Shown: positions 1 through 8,908 of the stretch, in pieces
Numbering within the stretch: position 1 is the stretch's first letter
How the letters are laid out: each line of letters begins with the position of its first letter
NCBI RefSeq assembly: GCF_000954115.1
Contig: NZ_CP010797.1
Span: 2,356,001 to 2,420,000, forward strand
Source: Rhodococcus sp. B7740
Lineage (GTDB): Bacteria > Actinomycetota > Actinomycetes > Mycobacteriales > Mycobacteriaceae
Reading direction: 5' to 3'
DNA length: 64,000 nucleotides
Notes under the pieces: generated by a model
Databases searched by the model: none
The model's input: the letters and a program-made list of their open reading frames with translations, nothing else
What the model was told of the DNA's origin: nothing
Made by a program: the position numbers and the translations under genes

Positions 1-540
1 AACTTGCCCGGCACCGTGTTCGCCGAGCACCCAGCCCTCCACGCGGTGCGGCGAAACGCCGAGCGCGCGCCCGACACCCGTGCGCAGCCTGAGGCTGTCG
101 TTGATGGTGTAGCCCAGCAACTTTCGCCTGTCGTACCCGGTTCGCTGATGCAACCATGTGATCAGTGCATCGGCCGGGTTGGTGAGCATGATCAAAATTC
201 CGTTCCACCCGGACTCGATCAGCGGAACAGCGAGAGTGTCGACAATTCTGGCATTATCCTCGAGAAACACCGAACGAGAAGCGTTGAGTCGCAGAGGAAC
301 TGCGGCGCTGAGAATCACGATGTCGGAGTCGGCTGCGTCGTCGGCGGATCCCCCGCGGACCGTCGAGGATCCGTCGACGCCCGCCACGTCCTGTAGATCC
401 ATGACGTGACTGGTCACCATGTTGGGCTTCGTGTCGACGATGACGACATCGTAAGTCGGCGGACGCAGTAGCAGATTGAAGGCGACCGAGGAACCTATTC
501 CGCCGGCTCCGCCGAAGATCGTGACTTTGTTCGTATTCAT
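1..540 (-). CDS. Malate/lactate dehydrogenase family protein (C-terminus outside window)
   Basis: Open frame that runs off the left edge. The N-terminus reads MNTNKVTIFGGAGGIGSS, a Rossmann nucleotide-binding loop (GGAGGIGS), followed by VVIVDTKPN, and later LTNPADALITW and LGEHGAGQV. These are the beta-alpha-beta fold, the NPxD-type segment and the catalytic GEH(G/S) motif of LDH/MDH-type 2-hydroxyacid dehydrogenases. The ATG is preceded by AAGGGACACGAAT, a plausible ribosome binding site. About 180 residues are visible of a usual 310-330. It is divergent from pobA, separated by about 250 bp. In this context (benzoylformate decarboxylase and aromatic aldehyde dehydrogenase nearby) it could oxidise an aryl 2-hydroxyacid such as mandelate to the 2-oxoacid; that substrate is inference, and malate or lactate cannot be excluded. 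Confidence 0.85.
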   Translation of the reverse strand, partial: MNTNKVTIFGGAGGIGSSVAFNLLLRPPTYDVVIVDTKPNMVTSHVMDLQDVAGVDGSSTVRGGSADDAADSDIVILSAAVPLRLNASRSVFLEDNARIVDTLAVPLIESGWNGILIMLTNPADALITWLHQRTGYDRRKLLGYTINDSLRLRTGVGRALGVSPHRVEGWVLGEHGAGQV

Positions 541-786
541 ATTCGTGTCCCTTGCGCTGATCGGCGTGAAGATTCTGGGTGTGTGCGGCGACACACCGAG
601 TGTGTACCGAGAACCACCGGGCCCACAGCACTGCTCTCGCGATGCGGAAAAGACCACGAGACCGACGTTCACCGAAATCGAAAATATTTCACTGACTGAA
701 AGTGCCCTTGGTCTCATCGCGGCGAACCGGTCACAGTGATAGGCACCACAGCCGCGTAACCCGCGGCGAATTTCGAGGAGACATTC
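541..786. promoter_or_regulatory. Divergent promoter region with inverted repeats
   Basis: Non-coding gap between the divergent hydroxyacid dehydrogenase and pobA. It contains a perfect inverted repeat GGTGTGT-N6-ACACACC at 578-597 and a second one, TTTCA-N5-TGAAA, at 687-701, overlapped by GAAAT-N7-ATTTC at 674-690. These are candidate operators, possibly for one of the two IclR proteins nearby. No experimental support. Confidence 0.4.
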
Positions 787-1977
787 ATGAGAACACCAAC
801 CATCCGCACCCGTGTCGGAATTGTCGGTGCCGGACCAGCAGGGCTGATGCTCTCGCATCTGCTGCACCTACGCGGTATCGACTCGATCGTCCTCGAATCG
901 CGCTCGCGTTCGGACGTCGAGGGAACGATCCGTGCGGGTGTCCTTGAGCAGAACACGGTCGATCTCATGGTTGAGACAGGAGTCGGCGACCGGGTCAAGG
1001 CGGAGGGGCTCAGGCACAGTGGTGTCGAATTCCGTTTCGCCGGTCGCGGTCGGCGGATCGATTTCGAGGAACTGACCGGAAGGTCGGTCACTGTCTACCC
1101 GCAGCACGAGGTTCTCACGGACCTGATCGCTCGCCGGCTGGATGACGACGGCGACGTGCGCTTCGAGGTTTCGGATGTGACCGTGCACGACCATCAGAGT
1201 GACAACCCGACAATTTCGTTCGTGGACAAGGACGGTTCCGAGCAGCTCATCGCCTGCGACCTTGTCGCGGGCTGCGACGGATCGCGGACCGGCACCCGGT
1301 TCCTCATTCCCGAGGCGCAGGTCCGTACCGATCACTTCCGGCAGTACCCATTCGCCTGGTTCGGCATTCTGGCCGAGGCTCCACAGACATCGGAAGAACT
1401 GATCTATGCGCACCACGAGCGAGGTTTCGCGCTGTGCAGTACCCGCACTGCGGACGTACAGCGCCACTACCTCCAGGTCGACCCGGAGGACACGGTCGAA
1501 CAGTGGTCCGACGATCGAATCTGGGACGAGCTGCACAAGCGGGTCGACGGCGAAGGTGCCGAAGTGCGTGAGGGCACGATCTTCTCGAAGTCCGTGCTCC
1601 AGTTCCGAAGCTTCGTCTGCGAACCACTCCAGCACGGACGCCTGTTCCTTGCAGGAGATTCGGCGCACACGGTTCCGCCTACCGGCGCCAAGGGAATGAA
1701 CCTCGCGATCGCCGACGTGTTCGTACTGTCGAACGCGATGGCAACCTACTTCGAGACACGCGACGACCGTGGTCTCGTGTCGTATTCGGAGACCGTGCTG
1801 CCGAGAATCTGGAGAGCGCAACATTTTTCGTACTGGATGACCAGCATGCTCCACACCGCACCGGGAGCGACGAACTTCGACCTCCGGCGTCAGATCGCCG
1901 AACTCGACACCGTCACCCGATCTGCTGCCGGAAGAACGCTCATTGCCGAGAACTACGTCGGCGTCGCGTTCGGCTGA
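787..1977 (+). CDS. pobA: 4-hydroxybenzoate 3-monooxygenase
   Basis: FAD-dependent flavoprotein hydroxylase converting 4-hydroxybenzoate, NAD(P)H and O2 to protocatechuate in the cytoplasm. The 396-aa length matches the family (about 394). Visible are the FAD Rossmann motif GAGPAG (residues 14-19), the DG motif in GCDGSRTGTR, and the second FAD motif with substrate-site residues GDSAHTVPPTGAKGMNLA. ELIYAHHERG corresponds to the active-site Tyr201 segment and ENYVG near the C-terminus to the Tyr385 segment of the Pseudomonas enzyme. The start follows GAGGAGACATTC. It is co-oriented with the aldehyde dehydrogenase 54 bp downstream, so the pair would turn 4-hydroxybenzaldehyde into protocatechuate. 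No ring-cleavage gene is visible in the window. Confidence 0.95.
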   Translation: MRTPTIRTRVGIVGAGPAGLMLSHLLHLRGIDSIVLESRSRSDVEGTIRAGVLEQNTVDLMVETGVGDRVKAEGLRHSGVEFRFAGRGRRIDFEELTGRSVTVYPQHEVLTDLIARRLDDDGDVRFEVSDVTVHDHQSDNPTISFVDKDGSEQLIACDLVAGCDGSRTGTRFLIPEAQVRTDHFRQYPFAWFGILAEAPQTSEELIYAHHERGFALCSTRTADVQRHYLQVDPEDTVEQWSDDRIWDELHKRVDGEGAEVREGTIFSKSVLQFRSFVCEPLQHGRLFLAGDSAHTVPPTGAKGMNLAIADVFVLSNAMATYFETRDDRGLVSYSETVLPRIWRAQHFSYWMTSMLHTAPGATNFDLRRQIAELDTVTRSAAGRTLIAENYVGVAFG

Positions 1978-2031
1978 GACTGCCACAACTCAGAGCACAC
2001 ACCACACAGCCAACTCATGAAAGAGACGCAA

Positions 2032-3495
2032 ATGAACACGTTGTTGTCCACTCCCGCCTGGGAATCCAAAATCTTCACCGGCGAATGGATCGCCGGAGGA
2101 GCAGAGGATCGCCTCGTCGTCGAACCCGCTACGGGTAAGCACCTGACGACCGTCGGCATGGCCACGGCCGATGATGTCGCAGCCGCTGCGGCGAAAGCAG
2201 CTTCGGTGCAGAAGGATTGGGCTGCACTACCTTTCTCGGAGCGTGCGCGCGTGCTGCGTCGGGCCGGCCAGCTGTTCGAGGATCATGCGGAGGAGATCGG
2301 CGAGTGGATCATTCGCGAGGGAGGCGGCATCGGGCCGAAGGCCGCAATCGAGACGCACACTGCGGCGGAGGAATGTTTCAACGGCGCAGCGTTGGCAGCA
2401 CACCCGATCGGTGAAGTTCTTCAGTCGGAGCAGCCGAGATTGAGCTTCTCGCGGCGCGTCCCGGTAGGGACGGTAGGCGTCATCGCACCGTTCAACTTCC
2501 CACTCATTCTGTCGATCCGCGCCGTGGCACCTGCCCTTGCCCTCGGCAATGCCGTGATTCTGAAGCCCGACCCCAGGACCGCGATCTGCGGTGGCGTCGT
2601 GCTCGCCCGAATCTTCGAGGAAGCTGGACTTCCTGCTGGCCTGCTCAGTGTCCTCCCAGGCGGAGCGGACGCAGGTGAGGCGCTGGTCGTGCATCCCAGT
2701 GTTCGCGTCATCGCATTCACGGGATCCACACGCGCCGGCCGCGCGGTGGGCGAACTCGCGGGACGACACCTCAAGCGGGCACATCTCGAGCTGGGCGGAA
2801 ACAACGCGCTCATCGTTCTCGATGACGTCGATGTCGAAAAAGCCGTGTCCGTCGGCGCTTTCGGCTCCTTCATGCATCAGGGTCAGATCTGCATGCAGAC
2901 GGGTCGACACATAGTGCACGAGCGGATCGTCGACGACTACATTGCGGCCCTCGCCGAGCATGCGGATCGACTCCCGGTCGGCGACCCGTTCACATCGCAG
3001 GTGGCGCTCGGACCGATCATCGACTCGGGGCAGCGCGATCGGATCCACAAACTGGTCGGAGCGACCGTGGAGGCTGGGGCAACTCTTTCGGCCGGTGGGA
3101 CGTTCGACGAGCTCTTCTACCGCCCAACGGTCCTGGGCCACACCCCGCATACGGCTCCCGCGTTCGCCGACGAGGTCTTCGGCCCGGTCGCGCCGGTCAC
3201 ATCGTTCGCGACCCTCGACGAGGCTGTCGACATCGCGAACCAGACCGAATACGGACTGTCCCTCGGCATCCTGACAGCCGACGGCATGCGCGGACTCGAA
3301 CTGTCGCAGCGGATTCCGTCCGGACTCGTGCACATCAACGATCAGACCGTCGGCGACGAAGCCATCGCGCCGTTCGGTGGAGTCGGCAACTCCGGCAACG
3401 GCGGCCGGGTCGGCGGCCTCGGCGCGAATCTCGATGCCTTCACCGAGACCCAATGGGTCACGGCGCAGAGTTCGCTTCCGACCTACCCGTTCTGA
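2032..3495 (+). CDS. Aromatic aldehyde (benzaldehyde/vanillin-type) dehydrogenase
   Basis: NAD(P)-dependent aldehyde dehydrogenase, 487 aa from this start. Visible are the nucleotide-binding segment GVIAPFNFPLILS with downstream NAVILKP, the coenzyme loop FTGSTRAGR, the general base in LELGGNN, and the nucleophilic Cys in MHQGQICMQTGR (a G-Q-I-C-M context typical of benzaldehyde/vanillin dehydrogenases). EVFGPVAPV and PFGGVGNSGNG lie at the C-terminus. The ATG at 2032 is chosen over the in-frame ATG at 2017 because only the former has a purine-rich upstream stretch (GAAAGAGACG). Lying between pobA and the benzoylformate decarboxylase region, it most likely oxidises benzaldehyde or 4-hydroxybenzaldehyde to the acid. 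Exact ring substitution is inferred. Confidence 0.9.
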   Translation: MNTLLSTPAWESKIFTGEWIAGGAEDRLVVEPATGKHLTTVGMATADDVAAAAAKAASVQKDWAALPFSERARVLRRAGQLFEDHAEEIGEWIIREGGGIGPKAAIETHTAAEECFNGAALAAHPIGEVLQSEQPRLSFSRRVPVGTVGVIAPFNFPLILSIRAVAPALALGNAVILKPDPRTAICGGVVLARIFEEAGLPAGLLSVLPGGADAGEALVVHPSVRVIAFTGSTRAGRAVGELAGRHLKRAHLELGGNNALIVLDDVDVEKAVSVGAFGSFMHQGQICMQTGRHIVHERIVDDYIAALAEHADRLPVGDPFTSQVALGPIIDSGQRDRIHKLVGATVEAGATLSAGGTFDELFYRPTVLGHTPHTAPAFADEVFGPVAPVTSFATLDEAVDIANQTEYGLSLGILTADGMRGLELSQRIPSGLVHINDQTVGDEAIAPFGGVGNSGNGGRVGGLGANLDAFTETQWVTAQSSLPTYPF

Positions 3496-3700
3496 GCAAA
3501 CCGAGACGAGGCAATTCTCCCCACGTCCTACCTGGCCGCCCCTGCGGTCGTCGCCCAATCGGAAGCAATTCGAGACTGGCAACGTGCTCCGACACGATGG
3601 CTCGGACGTCGTGAACGTGTGCAGGACGAGAATACTTCGGTCGCGCGGAGACGACGGCGGTTCTGTCGCATGCACGGTGCGTGGGGATACCCTTGCCGAC

Positions 3701-4444
3701 ATGAAGTCCACCACCCGCGGCATGCTCGCGCGTGCCGCGGGTGTGTTGTCGGCGTTCGACGCCCACAATCGCACTTTGACCCAGTCCGATATCAGCAGAC
3801 GAACCGATCTTCCGCTGCCGACCGTACACAGAATATGCGCCGAGTTGGCCCGTCTCGGTGCCCTGGAGAAGGTCGACGGTGTGAAATTTCAGGTCGGAGT
3901 CCGCCTGTGGGAAGTCGGATCACTTGCACCTCGCTCGCACGGTCTGCGCGAGATCGCTCTGCCCGTCATGGAAGATCTGTACGAGTCCACCCACGAGAAC
4001 GTTCAGCTCGTGGTCCGAGAAGGGCTCGAAGCGCTGTACATCGAACGGATCTCGGGTCGGGATGCGGTCCGGCTGAAAGGGAGAGCGGGTGGAAGGCTCC
4101 CGATCCATGCGTCCAGTGGTGGCCTCGTTCTCCTTGCCCACGGGGGGCCGACTCTCCTCACCGACGTTCTGGACGCGGGCCCACAACGGCTGACCGAGAA
4201 CACTGTGGTGTCGGAGAACGGGCTACGAAAGCTGTTGGACGACATACGACGAAACGACTTCGTGGTCTGCAACAAATTTCTCGACGAAGTGACTGTCGCA
4301 ATTGCGGCACCGCTTCGAAGCGCCGACGGCACCGTAGTGGCCGCGATGTCGGTCGCACTATCAGCAGATACCGACCATCGCCCGCTCGTTCCTGCACTGC
4401 GCACCGCCGCTCGGACGGTCTCGCGGTTGCTGGGCTCCGGGTAG
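3701..4444 (+). CDS. IclR-family transcriptional regulator
   Basis: 247 aa. An N-terminal winged helix-turn-helix (about residues 8-70; TLTQSDISRRTDLPLPTVHR is the HTH core) is followed by the IclR effector-binding domain (LREIALPVMEDLYESTHENV, LYIERISGRDAVRLKGR, LPIHASSGG). The open frame extends upstream to 3377, but that part lies within the aldehyde dehydrogenase in another frame, so the ATG at 3701 is taken. IclR proteins of this size commonly control aromatic-acid genes (PobR/PcaU types), and the position directly after pobA and the aldehyde dehydrogenase suggests local control. Convergent with a second IclR gene. Confidence 0.9.
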   Translation: MKSTTRGMLARAAGVLSAFDAHNRTLTQSDISRRTDLPLPTVHRICAELARLGALEKVDGVKFQVGVRLWEVGSLAPRSHGLREIALPVMEDLYESTHENVQLVVREGLEALYIERISGRDAVRLKGRAGGRLPIHASSGGLVLLAHGGPTLLTDVLDAGPQRLTENTVVSENGLRKLLDDIRRNDFVVCNKFLDEVTVAIAAPLRSADGTVVAAMSVALSADTDHRPLVPALRTAARTVSRLLGSG

Positions 4445-4485
4445 TCCTTCCATCAGCCGTCGAGCGTCGTGGAGTGCAGGAGACG

Positions 4486-5223
4486 TCATCGACGTAAGGT
4501 TCGGCTGATTCCGGCGGCAGCGACGCGAACTCCGTGCGCGAGTCCGGACAGATTCTGGTGGATGGAAGGGACCACGACCGAAATGGCTGCCACTGCCGCC
4601 CCGCTTCGAGCGAACACCGGCGCGGCGGCCGACGCGTTGCCGTCGGTCATCTCGTTGCGCGATATTGCGAATCCGGTGGATCGAATTTCTGCCAGCACCC
4701 TGCGAAGCCGGTCCGGATCGGTGATCGTCGCGCTCGCGAAGGCCGGTAGGCCCTCGGCGATAATTTCGTCTCGTACGTGAGCCGGGGCGAACGCAAGCAG
4801 AACTTTCCCCGGCCCGGTCGCGTGGAGAGGAAGCCGGTGGCCCACTTTCGAGGACACCGATCCGCCTGATCTACCCAGACGCTCGACATACAGTGCGCGG
4901 CCACGATCCATCACGACCAGGTGCACAACCTCGTGGGTTGCTTCGACGAGGTCTTCGAGAAACGGGAGGGCAACGTCCCTCAGCTGCCGCTCCTGTGGTG
5001 CCAGCGCGCCGAGCTGCCACAACCGGATTCCGACGCTGTAGGAACCGCGGGTTGTCCGAGCGATGCCTCCCCATTTGACCAGCTCTGCCAGATACCGGTG
5101 CGCGGTGGCGTACGGAAGGCCGGTGGTCGCGACGATCTGCGCCAGAGTCTGCTCCGGCCGTTCCTCACTGAAGGATTCGAGGATGGACAACGCTCGGGCC
5201 AACGAGCTGGGGCTGGGCGTCAT
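4486..5223 (-). CDS. IclR-family transcriptional regulator
   Basis: 245 aa. N-terminal HTH (SLARALSILESFSEE, then TLAQIVATTGLPYATAHRYL) and C-terminal effector domain (LRDVALPFLEDLVEATHEVV, LPLHATGPGK, GFAISRNEMTDG). The ATG at 5223 follows GAGAGGACTCGCG. Two upstream in-frame ATG codons exist but lack a binding site and would intrude on the divergent promoter. It is divergent from the DUF485/SSS symporter genes by about 160 bp and thus a candidate regulator of that transport and decarboxylase unit. Distinct in sequence from the IclR protein encoded at 3701. Confidence 0.9.
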   Translation of the reverse strand: MTPSPSSLARALSILESFSEERPEQTLAQIVATTGLPYATAHRYLAELVKWGGIARTTRGSYSVGIRLWQLGALAPQERQLRDVALPFLEDLVEATHEVVHLVVMDRGRALYVERLGRSGGSVSSKVGHRLPLHATGPGKVLLAFAPAHVRDEIIAEGLPAFASATITDPDRLRRVLAEIRSTGFAISRNEMTDGNASAAAPVFARSGAAVAAISVVVPSIHQNLSGLAHGVRVAAAGISRTLRR

Positions 5224-5381
5224 CGCGAGTCCTCTCGATCGGGCCGACAGTGTCGAGTTTTCCATATGCCGAGAGGTGGCTTTCTTCCGGGACTGGCCGA
5301 ACAGCAGAGTGGTCCATGACACACACGAGGGCCAGCTGTGACGAGCATCTGCTCGCGCGCCCCGACCGATTCGGGAGAATC

Positions 5382-5660
5382 ATGACCAAACCGACCAGCA
5401 CACCACGCCTCGGCGACCACTCCGTCGTCGATGCGAACACTGCCGCTCCAGTCCGCAAGAACCTCATGCGAGCAGCATCGGCGTTCCTGCTCCTGATGGC
5501 AGTCACTCTGACCACACTGTTCACACCGATCTTCGACGGCCACATCGGCGGTGTCGGCATCGCGTACATCGTCGGTTTCCTCGACTTCGTCGTGGTGCTC
5601 GTGATCGCCGCGGTGCACTGCGTGGAGAACAACAAGCAGGCAGCGGAGGCGACACGATGA
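5382..5660 (+). CDS. DUF485 small membrane protein (symporter partner)
   Basis: 92 aa with two hydrophobic segments (ASAFLLLMAVTLTTLF and IAYIVGFLDFVVVLVIAAV) separated by a short loop, the usual DUF485 layout. The ATG at 5382 has GGGAGAATC upstream; longer in-frame starts lack this. The stop codon overlaps the ATG of the next gene (ATGA), a translational coupling typical of DUF485-SSS pairs such as yjcH-actP. Probably an accessory subunit of the symporter in the cytoplasmic membrane. Confidence 0.85.
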   Translation: MTKPTSTPRLGDHSVVDANTAAPVRKNLMRAASAFLLLMAVTLTTLFTPIFDGHIGGVGIAYIVGFLDFVVVLVIAAVHCVENNKQAAEATR

Positions 5661-7210
5661 ACGACAGTGGAATGTCGCTCGCGGTTGTCGCAGGAATCGT
5701 CCTCGCGACGCTCGGCTTGGCGGCCTACGCGGCACGACGAAATTCCGGCACCGGAGACCATTACGTTGCAGGCCAACGAGTCAGCGGATTTCAGAACGGC
5801 TTGGCACTGGCCGGTGAACAACTCTCGGCCGCATCGCTTCTCGGTATCACCGGAGCAGTTGCACTGACCGGGTTCAGCGGCTTCTACCTTGCGATCGGAA
5901 TTCCAACGGCATTCCTGTTGGTATTGCTGGTCGTGGCCGAGCCGCTGCGCAACCTCGGGAAGTACACCTTGGCGGACGTCGTGTCCTTCAGATTCGAGGG
6001 GCGGTTGCTCAGAGGGTCGATCGCCGTGACCACCCTACTGATCAGCACCATTTACATGATGATCCAGTTCGTCGGAGCAGGCGTGCTGGCGGAACTTCTT
6101 CTCGACGTTCCGTTCTCGGTCGCCGTTGTCGTTCTCGCAGTACTGATGACGATCTACATGCTGCTGGGTGGGATGGTTGCGGCGACATACATCCAGGTAT
6201 TCAAGAGCATGTTGCTCTTGATTCTCGTGTTCGTTCTGTTGCTGTTCGTCATTTCGCGCACAGGGTGGAATCCCCTGGGTCCGCTTGCCCAGGCGGCGGA
6301 CAGCTTCGGAATCCAGACCGTCAGTTCGCATCGACTCGACGGCGTGTCCGCGTGGAACAACGTATCGCTCATGATCGGCCTGTCCCTCGGCGTCATGGGT
6401 TTGCCGCACGTGATGCTGCGGTTCCTGACCACGAAGAATGCAAAGGCTGCGCGGACGTCGGCGCTGATCGCGATGATCATCTTCTCGTTCTTCTTCTTGG
6501 TATTGCCCATCTTCGGTTACGCAGCACTCAACACGGTCGGTCGGGACACCATCGTTGCCGACAACAAGGGCGGAAACCTCGCCGTCGCCAGATTGGCCGA
6601 AGCAGTCGGCGGGAACGTGCTGCTGGCGGTTCTCGCAGGCGTGGTCATAGCCACTATCCTGGCCGTACTCGCAGGCATTGCGATTGCGGCTTCGGGAGCC
6701 GCAGCACACGATCTGTACACCAACGTCATCAAGCGAGGCGATGTCACTCCCGAGCGTCAGCTTCTCGTCGGACGTGTTGCAGGCGTTGCCATATCGATCA
6801 TTGCCATTCTGCTCGCGCTCGGTGCCCAGAATCTGAACATCGGATTTCTTGCGAACGTCGCGTTCGCCTTGGCCGCAAGTACTTTGACGCCGGTCCTGGT
6901 GCTCACCATCTACTGGCGAGGATTCAATCGAGTTGGAGCACAAGCAGCAATCACCGGCGGCTTGCTGTCCAGCGTCGTTCTGGTGATCATCGGCCCCAAC
7001 GTGATGGGTGACAGTGCGCTCTTCCCGCTGAGCATCCCCGCGATCGTAACGGTGCCACTCGCATTTCTACTCGCACTCGGCGGAAGCGTCGTCGGCCGCT
7101 CCAGAACCGGCGCGCGCGGCCGAGATTACGGCGAAATTCTGTCGAAAGCGTTTCCCACTCGAGCCGTTGGCACACTCGACGGCACCGCCAGTGCGGTCGG
7201 CAATTCCTGA
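5657..7210 (+). CDS. Sodium:solute symporter (SSS/ActP-like), carboxylate uptake
   Basis: 517 aa with about 13 hydrophobic helices. The N-terminus carries the SSS signature around GDHYVAGQRVSGFQNGLALAG and GEQLSAASLLG, and AEPLRNLGKYTLADVVS is the second conserved block. It resembles ActP-type cation/acetate symporters, which move monocarboxylates together with Na+ or H+. Being coupled to DUF485 and upstream of benzoylformate decarboxylase suggests import of an aromatic carboxylate such as mandelate or benzoylformate; the substrate is inference. Confidence 0.88.
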   Translation: MNDSGMSLAVVAGIVLATLGLAAYAARRNSGTGDHYVAGQRVSGFQNGLALAGEQLSAASLLGITGAVALTGFSGFYLAIGIPTAFLLVLLVVAEPLRNLGKYTLADVVSFRFEGRLLRGSIAVTTLLISTIYMMIQFVGAGVLAELLLDVPFSVAVVVLAVLMTIYMLLGGMVAATYIQVFKSMLLLILVFVLLLFVISRTGWNPLGPLAQAADSFGIQTVSSHRLDGVSAWNNVSLMIGLSLGVMGLPHVMLRFLTTKNAKAARTSALIAMIIFSFFFLVLPIFGYAALNTVGRDTIVADNKGGNLAVARLAEAVGGNVLLAVLAGVVIATILAVLAGIAIAASGAAAHDLYTNVIKRGDVTPERQLLVGRVAGVAISIIAILLALGAQNLNIGFLANVAFALAASTLTPVLVLTIYWRGFNRVGAQAAITGGLLSSVVLVIIGPNVMGDSALFPLSIPAIVTVPLAFLLALGGSVVGRSRTGARGRDYGEILSKAFPTRAVGTLDGTASAVGNS

Positions 7211-7248
7211 TCACCGCAGAATCTCGAAGCAACGAAACATGAGGAAAC

Positions 7249-8859
7249 ATGACGAACGTCCGCGAAGCCACCTTCGACGTCCTGCGTCAGCTCTCGATGA
7301 CACGTATCTTTTCGAACCCGGGTTCAACCGAGGTGTCCCTGCTGACCGACCTTCCTGACGACCTCGAATTCGTCCTGGGTCTACACGAGGCGTCGGTCGT
7401 CGGAATGGCCACTGGTCATGCATTAGCCTCCGGCACAACCGCTTTGGCTATTCTTCACACCACTGCGGGGCTCGGAAACGCCGTCGGAGCACTCGCGACG
7501 GCGCGCGTCAACAAGGCACCGTTGGTGGTCGTCGTCGGACAGCAGGACCGGCGGCACCTGGCGTTGGAGCCCTTTCTCGCAGGCCATCTCGACGGGTTGG
7601 CAGGTGATTATCCGGTGTGGGTCAATCAGCCTGCCAGGCCGCAAGACGTTCCGGGTTCCATCGCCCGCGCATACTACGAGGCGGAGCACGCGCGCGGGCC
7701 CGCCATCGTCATCGTTCCGATGGACGACTGGCTGGAAGACTTCGACACGACAGTCGAACAGGCGAGCCCTACGGCGGTCGTTCGGTCGAGAGCCGTCGCC
7801 GAACAGGACCTGGCGGCGGTGGTCGAATTCGTCGAAGCGAGCCTGCGACCGTTGCTCGTCGTCGGTGCGGGTCTCGACACGAGGGAGGGATGGGACGGGG
7901 TCATCGCGTTGGCAGAGCGGCTCGGATGCGACGTCCAACAGGAATCCTTCGGATCCAGAGCCGGGTTTCCGCAGGATCATCAGCAGTTTCGTGGCCATCT
8001 ACCGGCTGGACGAGCACGCTTACGTGAAACCTTGTCGGCCTACGATCTGGTCCTGACCATCGGTGCCCCAGTCTTCAGGCAGTATCCGTTCGAGTCGGGA
8101 CGCCTGGCACCGGAAAGTGTTCCGATCGTCGTGATCACCGACGATCCAGCCGAGGCACATCGAAGTCCGGCTACCCTCGCGGTTCTTGCCGACCCGGCGC
8201 ACGCCACGTCTCTTCTGTCTCGATTGGTCGGACCACGCAAGGCCCAAACCATCGACACGCCGTCCCACCCGGTCGAGCCTCTGACACGCCCGATGGACGG
8301 CGCGCCACTGCGAGCGGTACACGTACTGCAGTCGCTGGCTTCTCGTCTATCGGCGGAATCTGTTGTGGTGGAGGAAACACCGTCCAGCCGCCCGGACTTG
8401 CATCGCCTGATCCCCGCCCGGGCACCATTGGGGTTCCTCAGTGCGGCGATGGGCGGACTGGGATTTGCGATGCCTGCATCGATCGGTGTGAAAATGGCGT
8501 CGCCGTCACGACCAGTCATCACGGTCATCGGAGACGGGTCGTCGTTGTACTCGATACAGGCGCTCTGGAGCGCTGCACGGTACAACGTCGGTGTCTTGTT
8601 CGTCGTCCTCTCGAACGGCCGCTATGCGATCATGGATCGCCTCGCAGAGCAGGAGAAATCGGGTCCTGCTCCGTGGCCGTCGTTCGAGGACGTATCGATC
8701 GGCGGGATCGCGGAGAGCCTTGGATGCCCTGTGACACGCGTATCCGACTTCTCGGCACTGACTTCTGCGCTCGATGAGGTTGTCCCGACTCTCGAAACCC
8801 GAAAAACGCCCTTGGTTCTGGAGGTCGCCGTCGCTACGGAACGGACCTTCCAGGCCTGA
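7249..8859 (+). CDS. mdlC: Benzoylformate decarboxylase-like ThDP enzyme
   Basis: Thiamine-diphosphate decarboxylase, 536 aa, expected to convert benzoylformate (or its 4-hydroxy form) to the aldehyde and CO2. FSNPGSTE places a serine at residue 26, GLHEAS a glutamate at 47 and AILH a histidine at 70, matching numerically the catalytic Ser26, Glu47 and His70 of Pseudomonas putida benzoylformate decarboxylase. The ThDP/Mg motif is GDGSSLYSIQALWS...LSNGRYA. The fourth catalytic residue, His281, seems to be replaced by Tyr (APVFRQYPFESG). GAGGAAAC precedes the ATG. Located 38 bp after the symporter, probably the same operon. Another aryl-2-oxoacid decarboxylase activity is possible. Confidence 0.85.
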   Translation: MTNVREATFDVLRQLSMTRIFSNPGSTEVSLLTDLPDDLEFVLGLHEASVVGMATGHALASGTTALAILHTTAGLGNAVGALATARVNKAPLVVVVGQQDRRHLALEPFLAGHLDGLAGDYPVWVNQPARPQDVPGSIARAYYEAEHARGPAIVIVPMDDWLEDFDTTVEQASPTAVVRSRAVAEQDLAAVVEFVEASLRPLLVVGAGLDTREGWDGVIALAERLGCDVQQESFGSRAGFPQDHQQFRGHLPAGRARLRETLSAYDLVLTIGAPVFRQYPFESGRLAPESVPIVVITDDPAEAHRSPATLAVLADPAHATSLLSRLVGPRKAQTIDTPSHPVEPLTRPMDGAPLRAVHVLQSLASRLSAESVVVEETPSSRPDLHRLIPARAPLGFLSAAMGGLGFAMPASIGVKMASPSRPVITVIGDGSSLYSIQALWSAARYNVGVLFVVLSNGRYAIMDRLAEQEKSGPAPWPSFEDVSIGGIAESLGCPVTRVSDFSALTSALDEVVPTLETRKTPLVLEVAVATERTFQA

Positions 8860-8878
8860 CGGTTCCACGAGATGTACG

Positions 8879-8908
8879 TCGCCCCGAGGACCCAAATCCT
8901 CGGGGCGA
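8879..8908 (+). terminator. Hairpin terminator after the decarboxylase gene
   Basis: A perfect 12-bp stem (TCGCCCCGAGGA with its complement) around the 6-nt loop CCCAAA, starting 20 bp after the stop codon. No T-tract follows, as is common in high-GC actinobacteria. Confidence 0.75.

Noticed and set aside
868-1986. Long minus-strand open frame opposite pobA
   Set aside because: Antisense shadow of a clear PobA gene; translation has no domain and no binding site.
2227-3774. 515-codon minus-strand open frame
   Set aside because: Opposite the aldehyde dehydrogenase; high-GC third positions create long antisense frames. No recognisable motif.
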